In this document: in pieces, positions 19,052 to 29,200 of the stretch
Numbering within the stretch: the stretch's first letter is position 1
How the letters are laid out: each line of letters opens with the position of its first letter
Assembly (NCBI RefSeq): GCF_022698165.1
Contig: NZ_JALDAY010000001.1
Location: 930,001-994,000, forward strand
Length of the DNA: 64,000 nt
From: Streptomyces cylindrosporus
GTDB taxonomy: Bacteria; Actinomycetota; Actinomycetes; Streptomycetales; Streptomycetaceae
Reading direction: 5' to 3'
Notes under the pieces: model-generated
The model's input: the letters and a program-made list of their open reading frames with translations, nothing else
Told to the model about the DNA's origin: nothing
Databases searched by the model: none
Position numbers and translations under genes: made by a program

Positions 19052-20080
19052 ATGCGGGTCGGAGTACTGACCGGAGGCGGCGACTGCCCCGGGCTCAACG
19101 CCGTCATCCGGGGCATCGTCCGCAAGGGCGTGCAGGAGTACGGCTACGACTTCGTCGGCTTCCGGGACGGCTGGCGGGGTCCGCTCGAGGGCGACACCGT
19201 ACGCCTCGACATCCCCGCCGTGCGCGGCATCCTGCCCCGCGGCGGCACCATCCTCGGCTCCTCGCGCACCAACCCCCTCAAGCAGGAGAACGGCATCCGC
19301 CGCATCAAGGAGAACCTCGCCAAGCAGGACGTCGAGGCGCTCATCGCGATCGGCGGTGAGGACACCCTGGGCGTGGCCGCACGCCTCAACGACGAGTACG
19401 GCGTCCCCGTCGTCGCCGTACCGAAGACCATCGACAACGACCTCTCCGCCACCGACTACACCTTCGGCTTCGACACCGCCGTCGGCATCGCCACCGAGGC
19501 CATCGACCGCCTGCACACCACCGCCGAGTCCCACATGCGCGTCCTGGTCTGCGAGGTGATGGGCCGGCACGCCGGCTGGATCGCCATCCACTCCGGGCTC
19601 GCCGGCGGCGCCAACGTCATCCTCATCCCCGAACAGCGCTTCGACGTCGAGCAGGTGTGCGCCTGGATCACCTCGCGCTTCAAGGCGTCGTACGCCCCGA
19701 TCGTGGTCGTCGCCGAGGGCGCGATGCCCAAGGACGGCGACATGGTCCTGAAGGACGAGTCCCTCGACTCCTTCGGGCACGTGCGCCTCTCCGGCGTCGG
19801 CGAGTGGCTGGCCAAGGAGATCGAGAAGCGCACCGGCAAGGAGGCCCGGACGACCGTCCTCGGGCACATCCAGCGCGGCGGCACCCCGAGCGCCTTCGAC
19901 CGCTGGCTCGCCACCCGCTTCGGCCTGCACGCCATCGAGGCCGTCCGCGACGGCGACTTCGGCAAGATGGTCGCCCTGCGCGGCACCGACATCGTCCGCG
20001 TCCCGATCGCCGAGGCGACGGCGAAGCTGAAGACGGTGGACCCGAAGCTCTACGAGGAGGTCGGGGTCTTCTTCGGCTGA
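19052..20080 (+). CDS. pfkA: 6-phosphofructokinase, mixed-substrate group, with PPi-type donor residues
   Basis: A 342-residue PFK that phosphorylates fructose-6-phosphate. Sugar-phosphate site motifs are clear: GGGDCPGLN at the N-terminus, PKTIDND (Asp128 catalytic), MGRHAGWIA and HIQRGGTPSAFDR. The donor loop reads IGGEDTLG, placing Asp at the position of E. coli Gly104, and Lys125 precedes TIDND where ATP enzymes have Gly. Both changes are those associated with pyrophosphate use, though actinobacterial members of this group vary. The start is ATG 19052 with GAAGGGA upstream. Predicted allosteric control is weak. Confidence 0.93.
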   Translation: MRVGVLTGGGDCPGLNAVIRGIVRKGVQEYGYDFVGFRDGWRGPLEGDTVRLDIPAVRGILPRGGTILGSSRTNPLKQENGIRRIKENLAKQDVEALIAIGGEDTLGVAARLNDEYGVPVVAVPKTIDNDLSATDYTFGFDTAVGIATEAIDRLHTTAESHMRVLVCEVMGRHAGWIAIHSGLAGGANVILIPEQRFDVEQVCAWITSRFKASYAPIVVVAEGAMPKDGDMVLKDESLDSFGHVRLSGVGEWLAKEIEKRTGKEARTTVLGHIQRGGTPSAFDRWLATRFGLHAIEAVRDGDFGKMVALRGTDIVRVPIAEATAKLKTVDPKLYEEVGVFFG

Positions 20081-20102
20081 CCGGATCCGGACGGCACCCC
20101 GG

Positions 20103-20132
20103 GGTTGTGGGCCGTATATTCGGCCCATAACC
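20103..20132. promoter_or_regulatory. Operator-like inverted repeat straddling a -10 hexamer
   Basis: GGTTGTGGGCCG (20103-20114) and CGGCCCATAACC (20121-20132) are complementary at 11 of 12 positions. The 6-base centre TATATT matches a -10 element. It ends 21 bases before the GTG of the 2-hydroxyacid dehydrogenase. A repressor bound here would sit exactly on the promoter. It follows the pfkA stop by 22 bases. Confidence 0.6.
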
Positions 20133-20153
20133 CACCAGAACGGGAGCCGTTTC

Positions 20154-21149
20154 GTGGAGATCCTCGCCTTCGGCGTCCAGGCGGACGAGAAACCCCTGAT
20201 CGAGCGCGCCTTCCACGGCCACCACGACGTCCGCTGCCTCGACGTCTTCCTCAACGAGGACACCGCCCCCATCGCGGCCGGCTACGAGATCGTCTCCACG
20301 AGCGTCAACGCCGACCTCGGCCCGCGCGTCCTGGAGATCCTCTCGGCGGGCGGCACGCGGATGATCGCCCAGCGCTCCACCGGGTTCAACAACATCGACC
20401 TCAAGGTCGCCGAGCGGCTCGGCATGACGGTCGCCCGGGTCTCGTACTACTCGCCGTACTCGGTCGCCGAGTTCGCCTGGACCCTCGCCATGGCGGTCAA
20501 CCGCCGTATCGTGCGGGCCTCCACGCGCACGCGTGACTTCGACTTCCGCCTCGACGGACTGATGGGCCGCGACATGCACGGCCGCACCGCCGGCGTCCTC
20601 GGCACGGGCAAGATCGGCGAGGCCTTCACCCGGATCGCGCACGGCTTCGGCATGCGGCTGCTGGGCTGGGACATCGCCGAGAACCCGGCCTGCACGGAAC
20701 TCGGCATGAAGTACGTCCCCAAGGAGCAGCTGCTCGCCGAGTCCGACCTGGTCACCCTGCACGTCCCGCTGATGCCCCAGACCCAGCGCCTGATCGACGC
20801 CCCCGCCCTCAAGGCGATGAAGGACGACGCGATCCTGGTCAACTCCAGCCGCGGCGGCCTGATCGACACCGCGGCCCTCGTCGCCGAACTGCGCGAGGGC
20901 CGCTTCACGGGCGTCGGACTCGACGTGTACGAGGCCGAGGCGGGCCTGTTCTTCCTCGACAAGTCGCTGGAGGCGATCGAGGACGACACCCTGGCCCGCC
21001 TGGTCACCTTCCCGAACGTCCTGGTCACCTCCCACCAGGCCTACTACACCGAGGACGCCGTCGGCCAGATCATCGAGGCCACGGTCGGCAACGTCCTCGA
21101 CTACAGGGCCGGCCGCCGCTCGGAGAACGTGCTCGTGCCGCGCAGCTGA
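20154..21149 (+). CDS. D-2-hydroxyacid dehydrogenase (D-lactate dehydrogenase type)
   Basis: A 331-residue NAD-dependent enzyme, full length for the D-LDH branch. The substrate domain has QRSTGFNNIDLK; the Rossmann motif is GVLGTGKIGEAFTRIAHGFG; active-site residues are in SSRGGLIDT (Arg) and VLVTSHQAYYTEDAVG (His). It would interconvert pyruvate and D-lactate, or a related 2-ketoacid. The start is GTG 20154 with CGGGAG upstream. Its last 49 bases overlap the convergent trpE-G gene. The promoter-spanning palindrome suggests dedicated repression, perhaps by redox or substrate. Confidence 0.88.
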   Translation: MEILAFGVQADEKPLIERAFHGHHDVRCLDVFLNEDTAPIAAGYEIVSTSVNADLGPRVLEILSAGGTRMIAQRSTGFNNIDLKVAERLGMTVARVSYYSPYSVAEFAWTLAMAVNRRIVRASTRTRDFDFRLDGLMGRDMHGRTAGVLGTGKIGEAFTRIAHGFGMRLLGWDIAENPACTELGMKYVPKEQLLAESDLVTLHVPLMPQTQRLIDAPALKAMKDDAILVNSSRGGLIDTAALVAELREGRFTGVGLDVYEAEAGLFFLDKSLEAIEDDTLARLVTFPNVLVTSHQAYYTEDAVGQIIEATVGNVLDYRAGRRSENVLVPRS

Positions 21150-22981
21150 CCGACCAGCTCCCGGACGACGGCGGCGCCGTTCAGCGTCAGCACCGACTCC
21201 GGGTGGAACTGGACGCCCGCGAAGCCCGGCCCCCGAACCGCGTGCACCTCCGTGTTGTCCGCCCTGCTGACCTCGATGCCGTGCGCGGCCAGCTCCTCGG
21301 CCACCTCGTCGTCGCAGCGCGCCACGAAGCTGTTGTAGAAGCCGACGGTCTCGGGCTGCCCGAACAGGTCGATCGTCGTCTGGGCGCCCTGGTACGGGAC
21401 TTCCTTCCGTACGATCTCCAGGCCCAGCTCGGCCGCGATCAGCTCGTGCCCGAGGCAGACGCCGAGCACGCCGTGCGGGTGGGTGCGGATCACCTGGGCG
21501 GTCAGGTCGCGCAGGAGGCGCATCTTCGGGTCGTCCAGGTCGGACGGGTCACCGGGGCCGGGGCCCAGCACGACCGGCCCTTGGTGGGCGAGGACGGCTT
21601 CCTCAAGGCCCGGCTCGTCGTAGCGCCGGACGGTGACCTCAAGGCCGCCAGAGCGCAGCACGTGCGCGAGCATCGCCGTGAAGGTGTCCTCGCCGTCCAC
21701 CACGAGGGCGTGCCCCTCGATGTCGTACGACCGCTCCTGCATCCGCAGCCAGAACGGCGCGAGGGAGGCCCGGCGGCCGTCGAGCGCGGCACGCACGCGT
21801 GGGTCGTCGGCGAGCCGTACGCGCGTGTGCTCCGCGCGCGGGCGGGACGGCCGTACGCCCAGAGCCGCGAGCACGCCCGCCGCCTTCGCGTGCGTCTCGG
21901 CGACCTCGCCGGCGGGGTCGGAGCCGCGCACGAGGGTGGCGCCGACCGGGACGCGCAGGCCGCCGTCGGCGTCGATGTCGGCGGTGCGGATGAGGATGGG
22001 GGAGTCCAGGGTCTGGGCGCCGCCCGAGTCACGGCCGAGGAGGGCCAGGGCGCCCGCGTAGTAGCCGCGTCCGCCGACCTCGTGCCGCTCGATGACCCGG
22101 CAGGCGTTCTGCACGGGGGAGCCGGTGACGGTGGCCGCGAACATGGTCTCCTTGAGCACCTCGCGCACGTCCAGGGACGACTTGCCGCGCAACTCGTACT
22201 CCGTGTGCGCGAGATGGGCCATCTCCTTCAGGCGCGGGCCGATCACGACCCCGCCCATGTCGCCGACCGTGCACATCATCTTGAGCTCCTCGTCGACGAC
22301 CATCGACAGCTCCTCGATCTCCTTGCCGTCGGCGAGGAAGTCCAGCAGGTGCTCGGGGGTCGGGCCCTCGGCGGGATAGCGGTACGTCCCGCTGATCGGG
22401 TTCATGACGACCGTGCCGCCGGACATCCGGACGTGCACCTCGGGGCTGGCGCCGACCAGGGTGCGGTCGCCGGTGTGCACGACGAAGGTCCAGTAGGCGC
22501 CCCGCTCGCCCTCGAGCAGCCGCCGGAACAGCGCGAGGGCGTCGGCGCGTCCGAACCCCGGGATCTCGCCCTCGTACGTCCGCCGGATCACGAAGTTGGC
22601 GCCCTCGCCCCGCCCGATCTCCTCGCGCAGCACGCGGCCGACGATCCCGGCGTACTCCTCGTCGTCGACGTCGAAGCCGCCGCGTTCGACGCGGACGGCG
22701 TGGGCGGGGAGCTGGGCGAGCGCCTCGGCCAGTGGAATGTGACATAGCACTGTCGGGGTGAGCGCCAGCAGCGGCGTCCCGTCGTCCCGTACGTCGAAGC
22801 CCCGCTCCCGGATCTGCCGGTAGGGGACGAGCGCGAGGCACTCGTCGGGCAGGTCGGCGAGGCGGTCGTAGGCACCGACCGGGCCGAGGAACAGTTCCAC
22901 GGTGTCCTCGTCATGGCCGGGCGTACGGCGGCGGAGCAGGGCGAACGGGCGGTCGTCGGCCAGCAGCTGTGTCAGGTCCAT
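21101..22981 (-). CDS. trpE: Fused anthranilate synthase (TrpE-TrpG / PhzE type)
   Basis: A 626-residue bifunctional enzyme converting chorismate and glutamine to anthranilate. Residues 1 to about 400 are the TrpE domain, with chorismate-site blocks NPISGTYRYP, EELKMMCTVGDMGGV, and ATVTGSPVQNACRVI. Residues about 430-626 are a class I glutamine amidotransferase with Cys509 in GVCLGHE and His in VQFHPESVL. The single-chain order matches PhzE-like 'anthranilate synthase family' proteins such as SCO2117. The start is ATG 22981 with GAGGAA. Upstream lie a Trp leader peptide and attenuator, so expression is controlled by tryptophanyl-tRNA supply. PhzE (ADIC synthase) activity is less likely given this control. 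Confidence 0.92.
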   Translation of the reverse strand: MDLTQLLADDRPFALLRRRTPGHDEDTVELFLGPVGAYDRLADLPDECLALVPYRQIRERGFDVRDDGTPLLALTPTVLCHIPLAEALAQLPAHAVRVERGGFDVDDEEYAGIVGRVLREEIGRGEGANFVIRRTYEGEIPGFGRADALALFRRLLEGERGAYWTFVVHTGDRTLVGASPEVHVRMSGGTVVMNPISGTYRYPAEGPTPEHLLDFLADGKEIEELSMVVDEELKMMCTVGDMGGVVIGPRLKEMAHLAHTEYELRGKSSLDVREVLKETMFAATVTGSPVQNACRVIERHEVGGRGYYAGALALLGRDSGGAQTLDSPILIRTADIDADGGLRVPVGATLVRGSDPAGEVAETHAKAAGVLAALGVRPSRPRAEHTRVRLADDPRVRAALDGRRASLAPFWLRMQERSYDIEGHALVVDGEDTFTAMLAHVLRSGGLEVTVRRYDEPGLEEAVLAHQGPVVLGPGPGDPSDLDDPKMRLLRDLTAQVIRTHPHGVLGVCLGHELIAAELGLEIVRKEVPYQGAQTTIDLFGQPETVGFYNSFVARCDDEVAEELAAHGIEVSRADNTEVHAVRGPGFAGVQFHPESVLTLNGAAVVRELVGQLRGTSTFSERRPAL

Positions 22982-22990
22982 GGTTCCTCA

Positions 22991-23022
22991 ACTGTCGATG
23001 TCGAAAACTGTCGATGTCGAAG
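22991..23022. repeat. 16-bp tandem duplication in the trp leader
   Basis: ACTGTCGATGTCGAAA (22991-23006) and ACTGTCGATGTCGAAG (23007-23022) lie directly between the attenuator hairpin and the ribosome binding site of the anthranilate synthase gene. Fifteen of 16 bases agree. Confidence 0.8.
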
Positions 23023-23043
23023 AGGAACGACCCCGGAAACACC

Positions 23044-23068
23044 GAAGGCCGCCCCTCGGGCGGCCTTC
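23044..23068 (-). terminator. trp attenuator (terminator hairpin)
   Basis: On the minus strand GAAGGCCGCC and GGCGGCCTTC form a perfect 10-bp stem with a 5-base loop, 22 bases after the leader-peptide stop. There is no long U-run, as is usual in Streptomyces. The left arm GGCCGCC can instead pair with GGCGGCC inside the leader-peptide codons 15-17, giving the alternative antiterminator. Confidence 0.85.
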
Positions 23069-23090
23069 GCGAAGTCTTGCGTACGCGCAG

Positions 23091-23147
23091 TCAGTGGGCC
23101 GCCGGATGAGCGGTCCACCACCAGTTCTGGATCGAGTGCGCGAGCAT
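23091..23147 (-). CDS. trpL: Tryptophan operon leader peptide with WWW
   Basis: An 18-codon open frame on the minus strand, ATG 23147 to TGA 23091, encoding MLAHSIQNWWWTAHPAAH. Three consecutive TGG codons at positions 9-11 are the stalling site when charged tRNA-Trp is scarce. Too short for usual gene finders. It precedes the attenuator and the fused anthranilate synthase on the same strand. Leader peptides of this form are known in streptomycete trp genes, so the assignment is strong. Confidence 0.92.
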   Translation of the reverse strand: MLAHSIQNWWWTAHPAAH

Positions 23148-23255
23148 GGCGCGGATCTTACACCCTTTTCCTTCACAGGAATGTCTCAGACTTCTCCTTG
23201 ACGTGCGCATGATCGGATCGTGACTCTTGAGCCCTTGACGGGTGGAGGGGGACTC

Positions 23256-26200
23256 ATGAAGCGCTTCCGGTCATCCTGCGTCGCAGCGGTGGTCCTGGCC
23301 CTGGGCCTGTCCGGCTTACAGCCGGTGGTCGCCGAGGCCGCACCGAGAGGGACCACCTCGGTCGCCGACGCGGAAAGATCCGTGACCACGATCGACCGCA
23401 CCAAGATCCGGGCAGGCGCCCGGTTCGACACCAGACCCACCGACGCGAAGGGCAGACCGCTCGCAGCCGCCGAGGTCGCGAAGGTCACCTGGCCCAGCCC
23501 CGGCGAGGACAACGTTGCCGTCGGCGCGAAGCCGGCCCGCGTCGCCGCCACCGCCGTGTCGGTGACCGCGCCCCGCAGCCGGGCCGCCGCTCCCGACACG
23601 GTCGACGTCCGGGCGTACGACAACGCCAAGGCCCGCCAACTCGGGGGCCACGCCACGGCGTTCACCCTGAAGGCGGCCGAGACCACCGACCGTGTCGGCG
23701 TCCGCGTGGACACCTCCGGCTTCCGGCGGGCCTTCGGCGCCGACTTCGAGTCACGGCTGCGGCTGATCGCCAAGCCCGCCTGCGCCCTGAGCACGCCCCG
23801 CGCCGCGAAATGCGCGGCGAGCAGCCCGGTCAAGAGCCGCATCGACCTGACCACGCACACCCTCTCCGCCGAGCTCGCCGCCGACCCGGACACCGTCTTC
23901 GTGGTCGCCGCCGCCCCGAACGGCGAGACGGGCTCCGCCACCGCCACCAAGCTCGCCTCGTCCAGCAAGTGGCAGGTCGGCCTCAGCTCCGGCGACTTCT
24001 CCTGGTCGCTGCCCCTGCCCCAGGTCCCCGCCATCGCGGGCGACGCCCCCGACATCAACCTCGGCTACTCATCGCAGGCCGTCGACGGCATGGTGGCCGC
24101 CGAGAACAACCAGCCGTCCTGGGTCGGCCAGGGCTGGGACCTCGCCCTGCCGTACATCGAGCGCCGCTACAACGGCTGCGCCGACGACGGCGGCGACACC
24201 GGCGACCTGTGCTGGGCCGGCGACGAGTACCGCATCTCCCTCCAGGGCACCTCGTCCGCGCTGGTCAAGGACACCACGGCGGGCGGCGACACCTGGCGCG
24301 CGCAGGACGACCCGGGCTGGCGCGTCCAGCACAGGACGGGCGCCGAGAACGGCGACAACGACGGTGAGTACTGGGTCGTGACCACGCCCCAGGGCACGCA
24401 ATACACCTTCGGCCGCGGCAAGCAGGCCACCACCGGTACCGCCACGGACTCCGTCTACACCGTGCCGGTCTTCGGCGACGACGAAGGCGAACCCTGCCAC
24501 AAGGGCAGCGTCGAGGACTCGTACTGCACCCAGGCCTGGCGCTGGAACCTCGACGGCGTCGTCGACGCGCACGGCAACTCCAACACGTACTTCTACGCGC
24601 AGGAGACCAACCGCTACGCCCGCAACGGCGACCCGGACAAGTCGACCTCGTACGTCCGCGGCGGCCACCTCAAGGACATCGTCTACTCGCAGCGCTCCGG
24701 CGCCGAGGACCAACAGGCCCCCGCCCGGCTCCACTTCACCACCGGCCTGCGCTGCGTCGAGGCCGCCGACGGCAGCGGTGACTGCCCGGCCTTCGACGCC
24801 GACCACGCGAGCTCGTACCCCGACGCGCCCCTCGACTCCCTGTGCGCGAGCGGTGACTGCACGGGTGAGGAGCAGAAGGCGCCGACGTTCTTCACGAACG
24901 CGCTGCTGCGCTCGGTGACGGCCCAGCGTTCCGGCGCCGACGGCGGCTGGACGGACGTGGACCGGATGGACTTCACGTACGACTACCCGAAGCCCTCCGA
25001 CGGCACCGACGCCATGCTGTGGCTGTCCAAGGTGCAGCAGACCGGCCTGGTCGGCGGTGAACTCAAGCTTCCCGCGGTCGAGTTCACCGGCAAGGAGTTC
25101 GCCAACCGGGCCGACGCGGACCCGGCGGCCGGCGCCCCCGAGATGCGCAAACTGCGCATCACCTCGTTCCTCGACGAGCTGGGCCGCCGAGTGGACGTCA
25201 CCTACGGCCAGCCCGACCCGTGCCCGATCGACGACCTGCCCGAGGGCCGCTACGACTCCAACACCCAGGACTGCTTCCCGGGTTGGCGCACCAACGGCAC
25301 CTCCTCCGGCTTCGGCGTCTGGCACAAGTACCTCACCACCGAGGTCACCGTCCGTGACAGCGGCGGCGGTTCGCCCCCGCAGACCACCGAGTACCGCTAC
25401 CGGGGCACCCCCGCCTGGCACCACGACGACGACCCGGTCACCAAGGCCGAGCGCCGCTCCTGGAGCGACTGGCGCGGCTACGGCAGCGTCGACGTCGCCA
25501 AGATGACCGACCCGTCCTACCGGGGCGAGTCCGCGAGCCGCGCCGTCCAGATCACCCGCTCGCTCAACTACCGCGGCATGGACGGCGATGCGAAGGCCGA
25601 CGGCTCGCACAAGTCCGTCGAGGTCACCGACTCGCAGGGCAACTCGGTCAAGGACCTGCCGTATCTGAAGGGCAAGGAGCGCGAGAGCGTCCAGTTCCAG
25701 GTGAACGCCGACGGCTCGGCCGGCTACGAACTCGGCGGCACCCTGCACGGCTACACCTCCGCGCACACCACCCCGGCCAAGGAGGGCGAGAGCGATCCCG
25801 ACAAGGACGCCCACCTCGTCGTGGAGAACAGCTCGACCAGCCGCGAGACCCTGATCGCCGACAACGGCGACCGCTCCACCCGCACCACCACCCTGGCCAC
25901 CGACTACGACACCTACGGCCAGGTCACCCAGGTCCTCGACACGGCCGGCGACGACGTCCGCTGCACGAAGACCTCGTACGACCGCGGCGCCGCCGCCGTC
26001 GACTCCTGGACGCTCGCCTTCCCCTACCGGATCCGCACCTACTCCGGCACCTGCGCCGACCCCAAGTCGCTGATCACCGGCAAGGACCAGTACTACGACG
26101 GTTCCACGGACCTCGGCGCCCCGGTCACCAAGGGCGACGTCACGCGCAGTGTCGCCGCCGTCGCGGCCTCGGGCCCGGACACGGTCACGAAGACCGAGAC

Positions 26201-29200
26201 GACCGAGGCCACCTTCGACGCCTACGGCCGCACGGCCACCCAGACCGACGCCAAGGGCAACACCGACCGCACCGTCTACAGCCCGGACACCGGCCGCCCG
26301 GTCACGGTCACCGAGACCAACGCGCTCGGCCAGGCCGAGGTGACCACCTTCGAGGCGGACCGGCAGCTGCCGGTCTCCGTCAAGGACGCCAACGGGCAGA
26401 TCACCCGCAACTCCTACGACCCGCTCGGCCGGCTGATCAGCGTGCGCCAGCCCGAACAGGGCGCCGACGACCCGCCGGCGCAGGTCTTCACCTACTTCCT
26501 CGACCCCGAGCACGTGAAGCCGCCCCGGGTCACCACCGCCAACCTCCAGTCCGGCGACACCTACGTCACCACCTGGCAGTACCTCGACTCGCTGGGCCGC
26601 AACCGGCAGACCCAGCAGGTATCCCCAGCATCGACCGGCGGCACCGACAAGACGATCGTCACCGACAAGCGCTACGACGACGCCGGGAACGTGGCCGCCG
26701 AGTCGCTGCCCGTCGTCGCGGCCGGAGCGGCCGGCAGCGCCCTGCTCGCCGTACCCGGCGACCAGGTGGACGAGACGCGCTACACCTACGACAGCCTCGG
26801 CCGGACCCTGGAGGCCGCGCAGTACGGCAACGGCAAGCGCCTGTGGGCCACCACCACCGAGTACTTCGGCGACCGCACCCGCACCACCCCGCCCCACGGC
26901 GGCGTGCCCAGCACCGCCTGGACCGACGCCCGCGGCCGCGGCGTCCGCAAGCAGGAGGGCACCGGGAACACGGCCGCGACGACGACGTACACCTACACCC
27001 CGGCCGACCAGACCGCCTCGGTCACCGACCCCGGCGGCCACACCTCCACCTTCGGCTACGACCTCCTCGGCCGCCGTACCGAGGCCGTCGACGCGGACGC
27101 CGGCCGGATGCGCACCGAGTACGACGCGAACGGCAACCCGGTCGCGTCCTGGGACGCCAAGGCACTCGCGGCGGGCTCGGACACCCCGACGCTGTCCACC
27201 GAGTACGACAAGCTGAACCGCCCGGTGTCCCGCTGGACGGGCCGGGTCGGCAGCGGCACCAAGGTCGCCTCGTGGGCCTACGACTCCACCGACGTCCCGA
27301 ACGCCGTCGGCCATGTCACCACGCAGACCACCTACCAGGACGGCCGCGCCTACACCCTCGCCGCCACCGGCTTCGACCCGCGGGGCCGCATCACCGGCAA
27401 GAAGTGGACCTTCCCCAAGGGGCTCGGCGGCCTGCTGAAGGACACCTCCTACCGGGTCGAGTACGGCTACGACGCCTCCGACCACGTGGTCCGCACCAGC
27501 TACCCGGACGCCGCCCCCGGAACCCCGAAGGAGACCCTCACCACCGGCTACGACAGCCTCGGCAACCCCACCACCCTCACCGGTACCATCACCGACCCGC
27601 TGACCGGCGAGGACCACACCCGGAGCTACATCTCGGGCACCGGCTACGCGGCCGACGGCAAGCTCGCCACCCGCGACTACGCCGACGCCCTCCACCCGCT
27701 GCGCCGCGCCTACGGCTACGAGGACGACACCCATCGGCTGTCCCGCATCCAGACCCTCGTCGGCTCCGCCCACGACGACTCCTGGGAGGCGAAACAGGAC
27801 GACGGCTACGCCTGGGACCAGGCGGGCAACCTCACCTCGATCACCGACAACGCCCTGAAGACCCCGGTCGCCACCTGCTACACGTACGACGGCCTCGACC
27901 GGCTCGCCCACGCCTGGACGACCGAGCGCACCGACTGCTCGGACGACGACTCGACCACCGTCCACGACGGCCCGGCCGGCTACAACGAGTCCTGGACCTA
28001 CTCGGCGGACGGCAACATCACCTCGGCCCGCTCCCTCCTCCTCAAGCAGGACTACGCGTACGAGGACCCCGACCATCCGCACGCCGTCACCCAGGTCGGT
28101 CACGACACCTACGCCTACGACGCCGACGGCGCCCTGAAGAAGAAGGTCAAGGACCTGGTCCCGGCCTCCTACGAATGGGACGCCCAGCAGCGCCTGGCCT
28201 CGGTGACGACGGCGTTGCTGAAGAAGACCGACTTCGTCTACGCCCCCGACGGCACCCGGATCGCCCGGATCGATCCGCTCGGCGTGGCCACCCTCTACCT
28301 CGACGACCAGGAGATCACCGTCGCCCTCGGCATCCTCAAGGGCGGCACCCGCTACTACCGCCTCGCCGGGACCGCGGTCGCCGAACGGCTCCCGGCCGGC
28401 ATCCTGAAGTGGCGGTTCAACGACACCCAGGGCTCCGCGCAGATCGCCGTGCCGGAAGGCACAGGCCTGGTCGAGCGGGCGTACTACGACCCGTACGGGA
28501 AGATCAGGGACCCGCTGCTGCACGCGCCGCCCACCGACCGGGGCTGGCTCGGCAAGGTCCGCGACCCCAGCACCGGCCTGAACGCGCTGGACGCCCGCTA
28601 CTACGACGCCGACCTCGGCCGCTTCGTCTCCACCGACCCGGCCCTGGACCTGACCTCCGCACAGACCGCCAACGCCTACTCCTACGGCGCCGACAACCCC
28701 GTCATGTTCGTCGACCCGACGGGTCTTTGGTCGCTGTCCGGCGTCTGGAACTCGGTCAAGGAAGGCGCCTCCGACGCCTGGAACTGGGCCAAGGAGAACA
28801 AGGGCGTCATCGCCAACGTGGCGGTGGGCATCGCGGTCGGCATCGCCGTCGGGGCCGTGTGCTCCACCGGCGTCGGCTGTGTGATCCTCGCCGGCGCGGT
28901 GGCGGGTGCGGCCGGCGCGGCGACCGGGTACAGCGTGGACGCCGCGGAGGGCAAGACGGACTTCTCCGTCGGCGGACTGCTCACCGCCACCGGGGTCGGC
29001 GCCGTCACCGGAGCGGCCACGGCGGGCGCGCTCGCCGGACTCGGCGCCGGTGCCCGCGCCGCGCTCAACAGCAGTGCCGGCAAGGCGGTGACCTCCGCGG
29101 CCAGCAGGGCCGTGTCCGGCGGCAGCGGGAAGGCGATCTCCGCGGTCACCGGGGCGGCCGCCCGGGCCGGCAAGGCCATCGCCAACTCCAAGCCCGGCAG

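Noticed and set aside
24069..28523. A 1484-codon open frame on the minus strand
   Set aside because: It is the reverse complement of the RHS gene; high GC keeps stops out of this frame. Composition is Gly/Val/Arg noise with no domain, while the plus strand has a clear signal peptide, YD repeats and HNH tip.
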